DNA of 64,000 nt, from contig NZ_CP054493.1 of the NCBI RefSeq assembly GCF_015265475.1, forward strand, positions 1,984,001 through 2,048,000. The letters are read 5' to 3'. The DNA comes from Candidatus Sulfurimonas marisnigri. Lineage in GTDB: Bacteria; Campylobacterota; Campylobacteria; Campylobacterales; Sulfurimonadaceae. Shown here piece after piece: positions 1 through 8,614 of this stretch. The notes under the pieces are model-generated. The model was not told the origin of the DNA, did not search any database, and saw nothing but the letters and a program-made list of their open reading frames with translations. Each line of letters starts with the position of its first letter. Position 1 is the first letter of the stretch. Both the position numbers and the translations under genes were made by a program.

Positions 1-69
1 TCCTTCAAAACAAAACTTTTATGCAATTATACTATAATGTCATTTTTATATTAATAAGGATATGTAACT

Positions 70-1131
70 TTGCTGTATTGGCTATCAGAAATACTAAATA
101 TTAACATACTTGGATACATTACAATAAGAGCTGGAATCTCTTTCTTCTTAGCTCTATTTTTTACAATGTTTTTAATGCCCCGCTTTATAAAATGGGCGCA
201 AAGAACTTCAAGCGTTCAGCCTATCAACGATTGGGCACCGGATAGGCATAAAGAAAAAGCGAAGACCCCTACTATGGGTGGAGTTGTGTTTATTTTTGCT
301 ACAATTTTGGCATCTCTTATCACCATTAAGTTTTCAAATATTTATGCTATTGGCTCACTTTTAACTCTTGGATTATTTGCCATAATAGGTTTTCAAGATG
401 ATTATGCAAAAATTAAAAAAAATGAAAATTTAGCTGGTTTAAAAGCAAGAACAAAACTTATATTTCAAATTCTATCTGCACTTATTATTGCATCTTTTTT
501 ATGTATATTTGCAGACTTTAATACAGAGCTTTACATTCCATTTATTAAAAATCCTATCTTTGACATGGGCATATACGCAATAATTTTTTGGGCAATAGTT
601 ATGATTGCAACTTCAAATGCCGTTAATCTTACGGATGGACTTGACGGACTTGCAACTGTTCCCTCAATAGCAGCGCTTACATCTTTTGCTATTATCATAT
701 ACATAACAGGTAATGCAAAGATAAGTTCATACCTTCTTATGCCTAATTTCAATGTTGGTGAAGTTGCTATTGTCGCGAGTGCTCTAATGGGTGCACTTAC
801 TGGTTTTCTATGGTACAACTGCCACCCTGCTGAAGTTTTTATGGGAGACAGTGGTTCTCTTACCATTGGAGCTTTTTTAGGATATCTTGCAATAATTTCC
901 AAAAGTGAAATTCTTCTCCTTCTGATTGGTTCGATATTTGTTATAGAGACTCTCTCTGTTATTCTTCAAGTTGGAAGTTATAAACTTAGAAAAAAAAGAG
1001 TCTTTTTGATGGCACCAATTCATCACCATTTTGAGATGAAACAGTGGTCAGAAAACAAAATTATTGTTAGGTTCTGGATAATTGCAATTTTATCTAATAT
1101 GATTGCATTAATATCACTAAAGATACGCTAA
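70..1131 (+). CDS. mraY: Phospho-N-acetylmuramoyl-pentapeptide transferase MraY
   Basis: MraY transfers phospho-MurNAc-pentapeptide from UDP to undecaprenyl phosphate at the inner membrane, giving lipid I for peptidoglycan synthesis. The 353 residues are the usual length and strongly hydrophobic, with many membrane segments. Family motifs are visible: TPTMGG at about residues 66-71, the catalytic NLTDGLDGLA near residue 190, and HHHFE near residue 322. The start is TTG, preceded by AAGGA at a suitable distance; the nearby ATG at 62 runs straight into TAA. The stop overlaps the start of murD by one base, so the two genes are translationally coupled. Confidence 0.96.
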   Translation: MLYWLSEILNINILGYITIRAGISFFLALFFTMFLMPRFIKWAQRTSSVQPINDWAPDRHKEKAKTPTMGGVVFIFATILASLITIKFSNIYAIGSLLTLGLFAIIGFQDDYAKIKKNENLAGLKARTKLIFQILSALIIASFLCIFADFNTELYIPFIKNPIFDMGIYAIIFWAIVMIATSNAVNLTDGLDGLATVPSIAALTSFAIIIYITGNAKISSYLLMPNFNVGEVAIVASALMGALTGFLWYNCHPAEVFMGDSGSLTIGAFLGYLAIISKSEILLLLIGSIFVIETLSVILQVGSYKLRKKRVFLMAPIHHHFEMKQWSENKIIVRFWIIAILSNMIALISLKIR

Positions 1132-2333
1132 TGCAAAGAGTGTCTCTTTTTGGTTATGCACATACAACAAAAGCGCTAACAAAACTTTTCCCAAATGCAG
1201 TTTTTTATGATGACAAGGTGTCAAAACCATTCACGGACGAAAATGGTTTCAGAGTTAAACCATCATCAGAATTTAATCCAAAATACTCTGATTTAGAGAT
1301 TCCTTCTCCTGGAATTCCACCGTCAAATCCACTTATTGCTAAAGCTAAAAATCTTATAAGTGAGTATGACTGCTTTGCCAAAAACTCTCCACTTACTGTT
1401 TGGATAAGTGGAACAAATGGAAAAACAACCACAACTCAAATGATGCAACATTTGCTAGAAGACAGAGGCTCTCAAGCAGGTGGAAACATAGGCACTCCAT
1501 TGGCAAACTTAAGAAGTGATGCTGATATATGGATTTTAGAGACAAGTTCTTTTACTATGCACTACACAAATCAAGCTCTTCCAAATATTTATGTTTTACT
1601 TCCGATAAACCCAGACCATTTAAGCTGGCATGGTTCCATGGATGAATACGTAAAAGCAAAATTAAAACCTATAGAAAAAATGCAAGAGGGGGAAATAGCA
1701 ATAATCCCACATGTTTATAAAGATATTGTAACTTCAGCACATGTTGTTACATACAAAAACGAACAAGATCTAGCATCATATTTTGATATAGAGAGTGAAA
1801 AAATAAACTTCAAAGGTGCATTTCTTGCGGATGCTCTTTTGGCAATGGCCGTTGATAAAATACTTTTTGATAGAGTTGATTATGAAAAGATAAACTTTTT
1901 TAAACTTGACCCTCACAGACAAGAGGAGTTGAGAGATAGCAAAAATCGCTTATGGGTAAACGATACCAAAGCAACAAACATTGATGCTACTATTGCTGCT
2001 TTAGAGAGATACAAAACTCTACATGTACATCTTATTTTGGGTGGGGATGACAAGGGTGTTGAATTAACTGAACTATTTGAATACTTAAAAAATTGTAGTG
2101 TTGAGATATACAATATTGGCACAAACAAAGAGAAACTTTCACAATTAGCAAAAGAGTACAATATTAAATTTAAATTGTGTAAAAACTTAGCAGAAGCTAT
2201 AGATAAAATAGATGAAAATTTAAAAGAAAATGAGCTTGGTATGCTCTCCCCCGCCGCTTCTAGCCTTGATGAATTCAGCTCGTATGCCCAAAGAGGTGAC
2301 GAATTTAAAGAAGCTGTTGGCACTATAAGCTAG
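1131..2333 (+). CDS. murD: UDP-N-acetylmuramoylalanine--D-glutamate ligase MurD
   Basis: MurD is a cytoplasmic ATP-dependent ligase that adds D-glutamate to UDP-MurNAc-L-alanine. The central ATP-binding loop reads GTNGKTTTTQ at about residues 94-103. The Mur-ligase middle domain contains LETSSF and NPDHLSWHGS, and the C-terminal domain contains LILGGDDKG. At 400 residues it is slightly shorter than enteric MurD, as is common in Campylobacterota. The start overlaps the mraY stop (TAATG), indicating a mraY-murD operon. It ends about 40 bases before the first tRNA-Phe. Confidence 0.95.
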   Translation: MQRVSLFGYAHTTKALTKLFPNAVFYDDKVSKPFTDENGFRVKPSSEFNPKYSDLEIPSPGIPPSNPLIAKAKNLISEYDCFAKNSPLTVWISGTNGKTTTTQMMQHLLEDRGSQAGGNIGTPLANLRSDADIWILETSSFTMHYTNQALPNIYVLLPINPDHLSWHGSMDEYVKAKLKPIEKMQEGEIAIIPHVYKDIVTSAHVVTYKNEQDLASYFDIESEKINFKGAFLADALLAMAVDKILFDRVDYEKINFFKLDPHRQEELRDSKNRLWVNDTKATNIDATIAALERYKTLHVHLILGGDDKGVELTELFEYLKNCSVEIYNIGTNKEKLSQLAKEYNIKFKLCKNLAEAIDKIDENLKENELGMLSPAASSLDEFSSYAQRGDEFKEAVGTIS

Positions 2334-2374
2334 TATTCAGTACACAATCGATATAATTTCGCTCTTTAAAAGAT

Positions 2375-2450
2375 GGCCAATTAGCTCAGTCGGTAGAGCA
2401 AGTGACTGAAAATCACTGTGTCCTTGGTTCGATTCCGAGATTGGCCACCA
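2375..2450 (+). tRNA. tRNA-Phe (GAA), copy 1
   Basis: A 76-base cloverleaf with encoded CCA. The acceptor arms GGCCAAT/ATTGGCC pair, the anticodon loop is CTGAAAA (anticodon GAA), and the T loop is TTCGATT. The anticodon stem is AGTGA/TCACT. A T-run follows directly (2454-2460). Confidence 0.97.
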
Positions 2451-2493
2451 CCGTTTTTTTAAAGAACCTTTTTAACTTACAAATATTTACCGT

Positions 2494-2569
2494 GGCCAAT
2501 TAGCTCAGTCGGTAGAGCAACTGACTGAAAATCAGTGTGTCCTTGGTTCGATTCCGAGATTGGCCACCA
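2494..2569 (+). tRNA. tRNA-Phe (GAA), copy 2
   Basis: A second 76-base tRNA-Phe with encoded CCA and anticodon GAA, 43 bases after the first. It appears identical to copy 1 except for the anticodon stem, which is ACTGA/TCAGT. The two stem differences are compensatory, so both molecules should fold and work. Confidence 0.97.
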
Positions 2570-2656
2570 CCCTATATTCAAAATCACTTTAACATTAATA
2601 TATTGTAAACTTAATCTTTGATATAATTCTCAATGCTTATTGTATTGGGCATATTT

Positions 2657-3033
2657 GGGGCTGACCTGGTTTCGACGGGATCAAGTAGCTTTTAACTGCA
2701 TGTCGGACTGAGCATTTCCGTTATACGGCTCAAAATTGCTTAAACGCAAACAATACAAATTACCGCCCAGCTTACGCAGTAGCATAAGTTTTACCCCCTC
2801 TTAGAGGACGGGCTGCTTCACCTATGGACTCTAGATAAATAGGATTCGAAGTATAACCCCTATGTAGATATACTATATGTCCGCCTCGTGCATATAATGA
2901 ACCCTAGAGGATCGTCTTGTGTAGCTTTGCAAGTTGTGTGAAGCAAGATTAAACTTAAACGGCTTTTCTAAGCATGTAGACGTTAGGAGTAGCGTGGTTT
3001 CGGACTGGAGTTCGATTCTCCACAGCTCCACCA
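2657..3033 (+). ncRNA. ssrA: Transfer-messenger RNA (tmRNA, ssrA)
   Basis: tmRNA rescues stalled ribosomes and tags the unfinished protein for proteolysis. The 5' end GGGGCTGACCTGGTTTCGACGG pairs with the 3' tRNA-like end, which finishes ...CACAGCTCCACCA with a T arm GTTCGATTC. The tag frame starts at the GCA at 2746 and reads ANNTNYRPAYAVA before TAA at 2785-2787, close to other Campylobacterota tags. Length is 377 bases and CCA is encoded. Confidence 0.97.
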
Positions 3034-3171
3034 ACTCATAATCTAAACCAATCCACAAAACCATAGTTAAATTATTTCCCCTGCTTTATGGTCTAGTTAT
3101 ATGACATTAACTAACATTTTATATGTCTTTTTTTATCAAGAATTCAGAGTCTTGATGAGTGGGAGAAGTTT

Positions 3172-3570
3172 TTATTTTATAAAAAGTTCGTTTTGAAAAA
3201 TATCTTCTATGTATTCCACAGTTTGATATCCATAAATTTCATGAACTATTTCTGATTCTTTGTTACTATTTAGTTTAAGAATATATGTCATAGGATATAT
3301 TATTATTTTATGCCCAAATTCTTTTCTTAATTGTGAAGATATCTCACTTCCTTTTTGAACTTTAAAAAATTTTATATCTGTTTTATATTTTTGTTTGATT
3401 ATATAATCTAATTCACTTTTATATCTTACACACCAAGGACAGCCATTTTTTTCAAAAACTAAAAAAATTATATGATGTTCTTTTAGCTGTGACAATGATT
3501 TTAAACTTTCTAAAGCATTAGCTGATGCAGAAAAAAACAATAAGATTGTTACTAAAATTAATTTATACAT
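3172..3570 (-). CDS. Periplasmic thioredoxin-fold protein (CPWC)
   Basis: A 132-residue protein with an N-terminal signal peptide (hydrophobic stretch then SASANA) followed by a thioredoxin fold. The redox motif CPWC lies near residues 44-47, and the thioredoxin cis-proline region is probably IIIYPMTYIL. It resembles SoxW/DsbD-gamma-like periplasmic thioredoxins; the substrate is not evident. The start overlaps the end of the upstream Nudix gene by 8 bases, so the two are probably co-transcribed. Confidence 0.8.
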   Translation of the reverse strand: MYKLILVTILLFFSASANALESLKSLSQLKEHHIIFLVFEKNGCPWCVRYKSELDYIIKQKYKTDIKFFKVQKGSEISSQLRKEFGHKIIIYPMTYILKLNSNKESEIVHEIYGYQTVEYIEDIFQNELFIK

Positions 3571-3970
3571 TTATTTCCTTTAATTTTTTTATAAACGGCA
3601 AATCTACTCCTAGAAAATCATAATCAGGTAGTTCAGCAATATCAACCCATACAGCAGCTGTATGAACATTTAATTTTAGTATCTGACATTCATCTGTTTT
3701 ATAAGCTGTATAAATATGTAAACAGAAGTCTGTGTCATTGACGTTAATCTCTTCAAACCCAAGACATTCATCTATACTTACATCAAGAGACAACTCCTCT
3801 TTAGTTTCACGAATGCCACACTCTTGCAATGTTTCATTACCTTCAAGTTTACCACCAGGAAACTCCCATCTATTTGGCATAACCTTACCTAATGGTCTCT
3901 TAGCTATCAAAACTTTTTTATCATTATTGATAATTACTACACTTACTGCAGTTATAATTTTTTTATTCAT
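3563..3970 (-). CDS. Nudix hydrolase, MutT-like
   Basis: A 135-residue Nudix hydrolase. The Nudix box is complete: GGKLEGNETLQECGIRETKEEL (shown in part: GX5EX7REXXEE). WEFPGGK before the box is typical of the MutT/8-oxo-dGTP diphosphatase subgroup, so sanitising oxidised nucleotides is the likely role. The substrate cannot be fixed from sequence. It is the first gene of a two-gene unit with the thioredoxin-fold gene. Confidence 0.85.
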   Translation of the reverse strand: MNKKIITAVSVVIINNDKKVLIAKRPLGKVMPNRWEFPGGKLEGNETLQECGIRETKEELSLDVSIDECLGFEEINVNDTDFCLHIYTAYKTDECQILKLNVHTAAVWVDIAELPDYDFLGVDLPFIKKLKEINV

Positions 3971-4108
3971 AAACTTTCATACTAACTAAAAATAATATTT
4001 ACCTATTATATCAGAAGTTGAAAAAAATTGACAAAGCTCTGCTTGTTGTTATTGCTAGCTTAATTAGCGTATTATTTATATTTATAACCAGCAACTATAT
4101 AGTTACAG

Positions 4109-5956
4109 TTATAGTTTTGTTATTTCACAGACATCGTCTCTCATGCTTTTTCTAATCTCTAAAAAATCTTCTAAATGATTAAAAAATAGTTCTACTAGTT
4201 TAGGATCAAAATGACTTCCACTCTCTTTCTTGAAGAAGCTTAAAATATCATCTAACTCCCAAGCATTTTTATAGACTCTATCGTGCCCTAAAGCATCAAA
4301 TACATCTGCAATGGCGGTTATACGCCCATAAATATGAATCTCTTCACCTTTAAGAGCGTTTGGATACCCTGTTCCATTCCACTTCTCATGATGCGTGAGT
4401 GCAACTATAGAAGAAGCTTTTAGTATTGCTCTATGAGAGTATTTTAGCATTTCATGTCCTATTGTAACATGCGTTTTCATCACCTCAAACTCTTCATAGG
4501 TTAGTATTCCTGGTTTATTTAAAATGCTATCAGGGATACCAACTTTACCTATGTCATGCATAGGTGAAGCTTGCTTAAGTAGTGCCGCCTCTTCTTCACT
4601 CAATCCAATTAGTTTTGCTAAATGATAAGAGTACTCTGCAACTCTTTTAACATGCAGACCTGTCTCTCTAGATCTTGTCTCTCCTATGGCACCCATAGTG
4701 AGAACTACCTCTTTTTGCGTGTCAATTATCTCTTGATTGAGTTTAATTATCTCGGTTAAATCATGCATGACATGTATATGTTCGACAATGTTTTCGCTCA
4801 AACCAACAATAGGATAAATAAGATTATCAACCGTATATTCTTCTCCATCTTTTGTTATGTTTGTTAAAATCTCATGAACTATTTTATTATTACTAAGTTC
4901 ATCCTTTAGTTGCTCGCATTTGTCTAATTTTCTATATTTTTCATGTCGTATTTCTTGACAATTTTTACCTACCACCTCATCATTGTCATAACCACTAAGC
5001 TCACAAAATTTTTCATTGACATAAGTAATAATATTTTTAGTATCTGTTTTCATAATAGCTGTAGTTGCATTTATAGCATCTTCATACTGCTGAGTGTAGT
5101 TTAGATTTTCATCAAGACTTTGATGTGTCGTATCAAGCTCGTTTTTTAAAATATTCTTATATTCTTCGAGCTCCGTCACATCATTTCTAATACCTATATA
5201 CTCCCTAAAAGAGCCATCCTTATTATATATTGGGCTAATCTCCAAGATAACATAGTATGCTTTTGCATTTTTCTTTTTATTTTTAAGAAGTCCATTCCAG
5301 ACTTTACCACTTTTGATAGTCTTCCACATATCTGCATAAACTTCCGCTGACATATCCTCATGTCTTATTATAGAGTGAGGCTTTCCTATAAGCTCTTCTT
5401 TTGTATACCCGGATATAAGTTCAAAGTTTTTATTTACCTCTTTTATGTTTCCATATTCATCAGAGGTAGAAAAGATTGATGCTTCTTCCACCGCATTTTT
5501 GAACTGTTCGAGATAGTAATTATTTTCATCCAACTGAACTCTAAGTTCCATAGGTTCAACTATTTTTCCTATACTCTCCATAAACTCTTTTAAGTTCAAA
5601 GGCTTTATCAAATAAGCATCGACGTGAAGATTTATAGCTTGCAAAAGATAGTCGGATTCATTAAATGCAGTAGTAACAACTATTGGTATATCTTTATTGT
5701 TTTGTCTGATAATATTTATCATCTCTATTCCATTCATTATGGGCATCTGTATATCTGTAATGATTATCTCGGGTTTATTCTGCTTAAAGAGATCTATACC
5801 TTCTTCACCGTTATACGCAATAAATAATTCCTTTACTTTTAAACTTAAGAAAAAAGCTATCTCTTCTGATATTTCTTTGTTATCTTCAACATACAAAACA
5901 GTGTATTTTTTCAAAATATCTAGATCAAATTTATTTTTCATATTATTTCTTTTCAC
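4109..5956 (-). CDS. Response regulator with REC, two PAS and HD-GYP domains
   Basis: A 615-residue c-di-GMP phosphodiesterase-type regulator. Order: REC (LYVEDN; phospho-acceptor in ITDIQMPIMNG near residue 68), two PAS domains (about 150-270 and 285-410), then HD-GYP from about 420. The HD-GYP signatures are intact: HDIGKVGIPD near 465 and HHEKWNGTGYP near 525. It should hydrolyse c-di-GMP under control of phosphorylation and PAS input. Its start overlaps the stop of the upstream kinase gene (5943-5956), so that kinase is the natural partner. It is the last gene of the operon that begins with a GGDEF protein. Confidence 0.9.
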   Translation of the reverse strand: MKRNNMKNKFDLDILKKYTVLYVEDNKEISEEIAFFLSLKVKELFIAYNGEEGIDLFKQNKPEIIITDIQMPIMNGIEMINIIRQNNKDIPIVVTTAFNESDYLLQAINLHVDAYLIKPLNLKEFMESIGKIVEPMELRVQLDENNYYLEQFKNAVEEASIFSTSDEYGNIKEVNKNFELISGYTKEELIGKPHSIIRHEDMSAEVYADMWKTIKSGKVWNGLLKNKKKNAKAYYVILEISPIYNKDGSFREYIGIRNDVTELEEYKNILKNELDTTHQSLDENLNYTQQYEDAINATTAIMKTDTKNIITYVNEKFCELSGYDNDEVVGKNCQEIRHEKYRKLDKCEQLKDELSNNKIVHEILTNITKDGEEYTVDNLIYPIVGLSENIVEHIHVMHDLTEIIKLNQEIIDTQKEVVLTMGAIGETRSRETGLHVKRVAEYSYHLAKLIGLSEEEAALLKQASPMHDIGKVGIPDSILNKPGILTYEEFEVMKTHVTIGHEMLKYSHRAILKASSIVALTHHEKWNGTGYPNALKGEEIHIYGRITAIADVFDALGHDRVYKNAWELDDILSFFKKESGSHFDPKLVELFFNHLEDFLEIRKSMRDDVCEITKL

Positions 5957-7514
5957 AAGGGCTTAGTTTAATCTTGATTGTAAAACAAGCGCCGATATTA
6001 TTATTTTTTACTTTTAGCTTGCCATGCATATTATTTTCTATAATTGTTTTAGACATATAAAGACCTATCCCTGTGCCCTTTCCTTCATCTTTTGTTGTAA
6101 AATAAGGATCAAAAACTTTTTCTATGATTTCATTTTTTATACCACCGGCATTGTCTTCAATAGAAAAATATGCAAACTCACCTTCTTTATATATAGAAAC
6201 ATTAATTAGTCTCTTCCCATCTTTTTTTTCCATAAGGGCATCTTTTGAGTTATTTAAAATGTTTAGGATTACTTGAGAAAATTCACTTTTAAAGCCATTT
6301 ACACAAACGTTTGTATTAATACTTTCATTTATTTCTATCATGTTACTTACAATACTTGAGCCTAATATATCCATTGTTGACTCATAAGCTTTTGCGTAAG
6401 AGAAAACTTCAGTATCTTTGTTTGGTTTAAAGAAATTCCTGAAATCATCAATGGTCTGCGACATTGATTGGGTCAGATTATTTCCTTTTTCTACAACACG
6501 TTTAATGTATGCTTCATTGAGGCTATCGCTCTCATACGCAAACTCTATATTTTGCATCAATAAACTAAGAGCATTGAGTGGCTGTCTCCACTGGTGTGCA
6601 ATATTTCCTATCATCTCACCCATAGATGCAAACCTTGATTGCTGGATAAGGATTTGCTCTTGTTCTGTTCTTTTAAAGACCTCTTCTTTTACCCTTTGGT
6701 CAAGTTGTTTATTTAAGAGATTAAGTTCTTCTGTTCTCTCAGCAACATGCTGTTCCAACTCATCGTTATAGCCTCTGAGTTGCTTATCTGAAGCTTTTAA
6801 AGCATCTACCATATAGTTAAAACTTGATGCCAACTCTCCAATCTCATCTTTTTGTAATATATCTACTTTATTAGTAAAATCTCCAGCGGCAATATTTCTT
6901 GCAGCACGATTTAGTATCAAAATTGGCTTTACTAGCCATACTGTAATCATGAAAGAAAAGAGTATGGAAACAAAAAGCATGCCTAATACTAATAATAAAC
7001 TATCCCTATAAATACTCTGCATATTTTTATTGTATCGCTCCAAGGATAGTCCTACTGATATCCACCCCCATTTTATACCAGTGAACATGATAGGATAATT
7101 AAAGTGATATACCTTTTCATCGTATAACTCACTTGTTATTTTATTGCTTTTTACTTCATCAGCCTCTAAGTCGATAATAATCTTTGGTAGAGCATCAAGT
7201 ATGAGCCATTTAGAAGAATCGCTGTATATACTTTGTCCACCTCTTTTTTTAAATATTATGTATTTTATTTCACTATTATCCTTAAGTACTTTTTGTACAT
7301 GTTCCACAATAAAACTTTCATCATCTACTACCATGGCATCCGAAGTAACAAGAGATATGGATCTTACTACCGTATTAGCTTGGGAATACAAAACATTCAT
7401 CAAGGCATTTTTCTGATTATTAATTATAGAGTAACTAAAGAGTATTACAACTACAATTACAATTGTTACAATCAAAATAAATGTCTTTGCAAATAGACTA
7501 TTAATTGAAAACAT
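5943..7514 (-). CDS. Membrane sensor histidine kinase (HAMP)
   Basis: A 523-residue sensor kinase with one N-terminal membrane helix, a periplasmic region, a second helix near 170-195, a HAMP domain (IGELASSFNYM) and a coiled coil. The H-box is GNIAHQWRQPLNAL (His near 307). The ATPase domain carries the N-box NILNNSKDAL, DNAGGI and GTGIGL. It overlaps the downstream REC-PAS-HD-GYP gene and lies just after a broken kinase relic, so it may have replaced a kinase once fused to the upstream PhnD-like protein (inference). Confidence 0.9.
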   Translation of the reverse strand: MFSINSLFAKTFILIVTIVIVVVILFSYSIINNQKNALMNVLYSQANTVVRSISLVTSDAMVVDDESFIVEHVQKVLKDNSEIKYIIFKKRGGQSIYSDSSKWLILDALPKIIIDLEADEVKSNKITSELYDEKVYHFNYPIMFTGIKWGWISVGLSLERYNKNMQSIYRDSLLLVLGMLFVSILFSFMITVWLVKPILILNRAARNIAAGDFTNKVDILQKDEIGELASSFNYMVDALKASDKQLRGYNDELEQHVAERTEELNLLNKQLDQRVKEEVFKRTEQEQILIQQSRFASMGEMIGNIAHQWRQPLNALSLLMQNIEFAYESDSLNEAYIKRVVEKGNNLTQSMSQTIDDFRNFFKPNKDTEVFSYAKAYESTMDILGSSIVSNMIEINESINTNVCVNGFKSEFSQVILNILNNSKDALMEKKDGKRLINVSIYKEGEFAYFSIEDNAGGIKNEIIEKVFDPYFTTKDEGKGTGIGLYMSKTIIENNMHGKLKVKNNNIGACFTIKIKLSPCEKK

Positions 7515-7705
7515 TTACCCATTCCTCTTTAAATAATGTTTTTTTTAAATTCTGATTCAATTGTAATTTCATTGCGCTTAATGGCTGACGCCATTGATGT
7601 GCAATATAATAATTCAAAAAGATGAACAAGAATATCATACGTGCAAATGATTTCGAGTGCTCCTCGTTCTCACTATTGAATAAATTTTTTTCCAAATTCA
7701 TTAAA
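7501..7705 (-). pseudogene. Relic of a histidine kinase domain
   Basis: Between the PhnD-like gene and the HAMP kinase, one minus-strand frame preserves an isolated H-box, IAHQWRQPLSAMKLQLNQ, at about 7555-7610. The rest of the kinase is missing and no ATPase domain follows. The reading frame covering it overlaps the 3' end of the PhnD-like gene in another frame. The PhnD-kinase fusion at 18552 shows what an intact version looks like. I infer that this locus once encoded such a fusion and lost the kinase by deletion. Confidence 0.7.
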
Positions 7706-8608
7706 TTAATCCATCTTAACTTCATATTTTTGCTTGAGCACCATATACGCATCATAATATTCAAACAAAGGCTTTAAATCTCTTTGTGCCAATGGTAATA
7801 TTTTTTTCATTTTAAAAAGGCTCATAATGTTTTGACCGCGTGCAGAACTGTTGTTCCTTGCCATGTTAAGACTAAATATATCAAGCATTTCCTCAGTAGT
7901 ATTGTTATGAAAACCTCCCACAAGTGATAGAAAAATTTTCTCACTTTTGTGTAATACCTTTAGTTTTTTACTAATATCTGGGTTCATTTCAGACACAACA
8001 GCAAAAACATACGATGGCACAATACATGCATCTACCTTTGAAAAATATGTTTTTAATATAGAAGTAGAGAATTTTTCTGTTTTCTCCATATCTGAAAAAT
8101 AGTTTTTTGCTGTGGTATGTGCTTCTTTTAGTATTTCAAAATCAACTACCATGCGACCCATATAATCATCACTACGGCTCATTATAATCTTGGCTTTTAA
8201 ATCTTTTATTGTATTTATTTTTCCATCATCTCTAACCAGGATTATATATTCTTCAAATAATTCTGAACTTCTTTGTACCATCCAAAAATTTTTTGTATTA
8301 TCATAAAATATATCTTTATGTTTTAAGAGAAAATAAGGGTTTACAGCCATGTAATTAAACTTGTTGTTTATATAGTCTTCGAGCATCTCATCCACATTTT
8401 CATAGTACGTTATATCTGCTTGAACTCCATCAAGAATTAAAAAATCTTTTATCCATAACGTAAACGCCAAACGGGCATCTTTATATTTTATATCATTAAG
8501 ACCATCCACAAGATAGCCCATACTTCCTTTATAAACTGTCTTTTCACCATAGCATTGACCCATGCTTAAAAGAATTATAAAAAAAATTTGGAGTACCTTG
8601 TGCATCAT
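7706..8608 (-). CDS. PhnD-like periplasmic binding protein (third of the cluster)
   Basis: A 300-residue secreted protein of the PhnD/phosphate-phosphonate binding family, with a signal peptide (ending near GQCYG). It is built like the two paralogues at 10157 and 11002: SMGYLVDGLNDIKYKDARLAF at the start of the mature domain, IKDLKAKIIMSR in the middle, and a C-terminal LAQRDLKPLFEYYDAYM. No ABC permease or ATPase is nearby, so a sensory role is more likely than uptake. A kinase relic directly downstream suggests it was the sensor half of a PhnD-kinase fusion. Confidence 0.8.
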   Translation of the reverse strand: MMHKVLQIFFIILLSMGQCYGEKTVYKGSMGYLVDGLNDIKYKDARLAFTLWIKDFLILDGVQADITYYENVDEMLEDYINNKFNYMAVNPYFLLKHKDIFYDNTKNFWMVQRSSELFEEYIILVRDDGKINTIKDLKAKIIMSRSDDYMGRMVVDFEILKEAHTTAKNYFSDMEKTEKFSTSILKTYFSKVDACIVPSYVFAVVSEMNPDISKKLKVLHKSEKIFLSLVGGFHNNTTEEMLDIFSLNMARNNSSARGQNIMSLFKMKKILPLAQRDLKPLFEYYDAYMVLKQKYEVKMD

Positions 8609-8614
8609 GTTGCC

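Noticed and set aside
4018-4155. TTG-started 45-codon frame encoding a hydrophobic helix (KKIDKALLVVIASLISVLFI).
   Set aside because: Looks like the N-terminal helix of a receptor or kinase, but no ribosome site is clear and it runs into the convergent HD-GYP gene. Too weak to annotate.
7144-7496. Plus-strand frames inside the HAMP kinase gene.
   Set aside because: They are antisense to a clear kinase with intact motifs.
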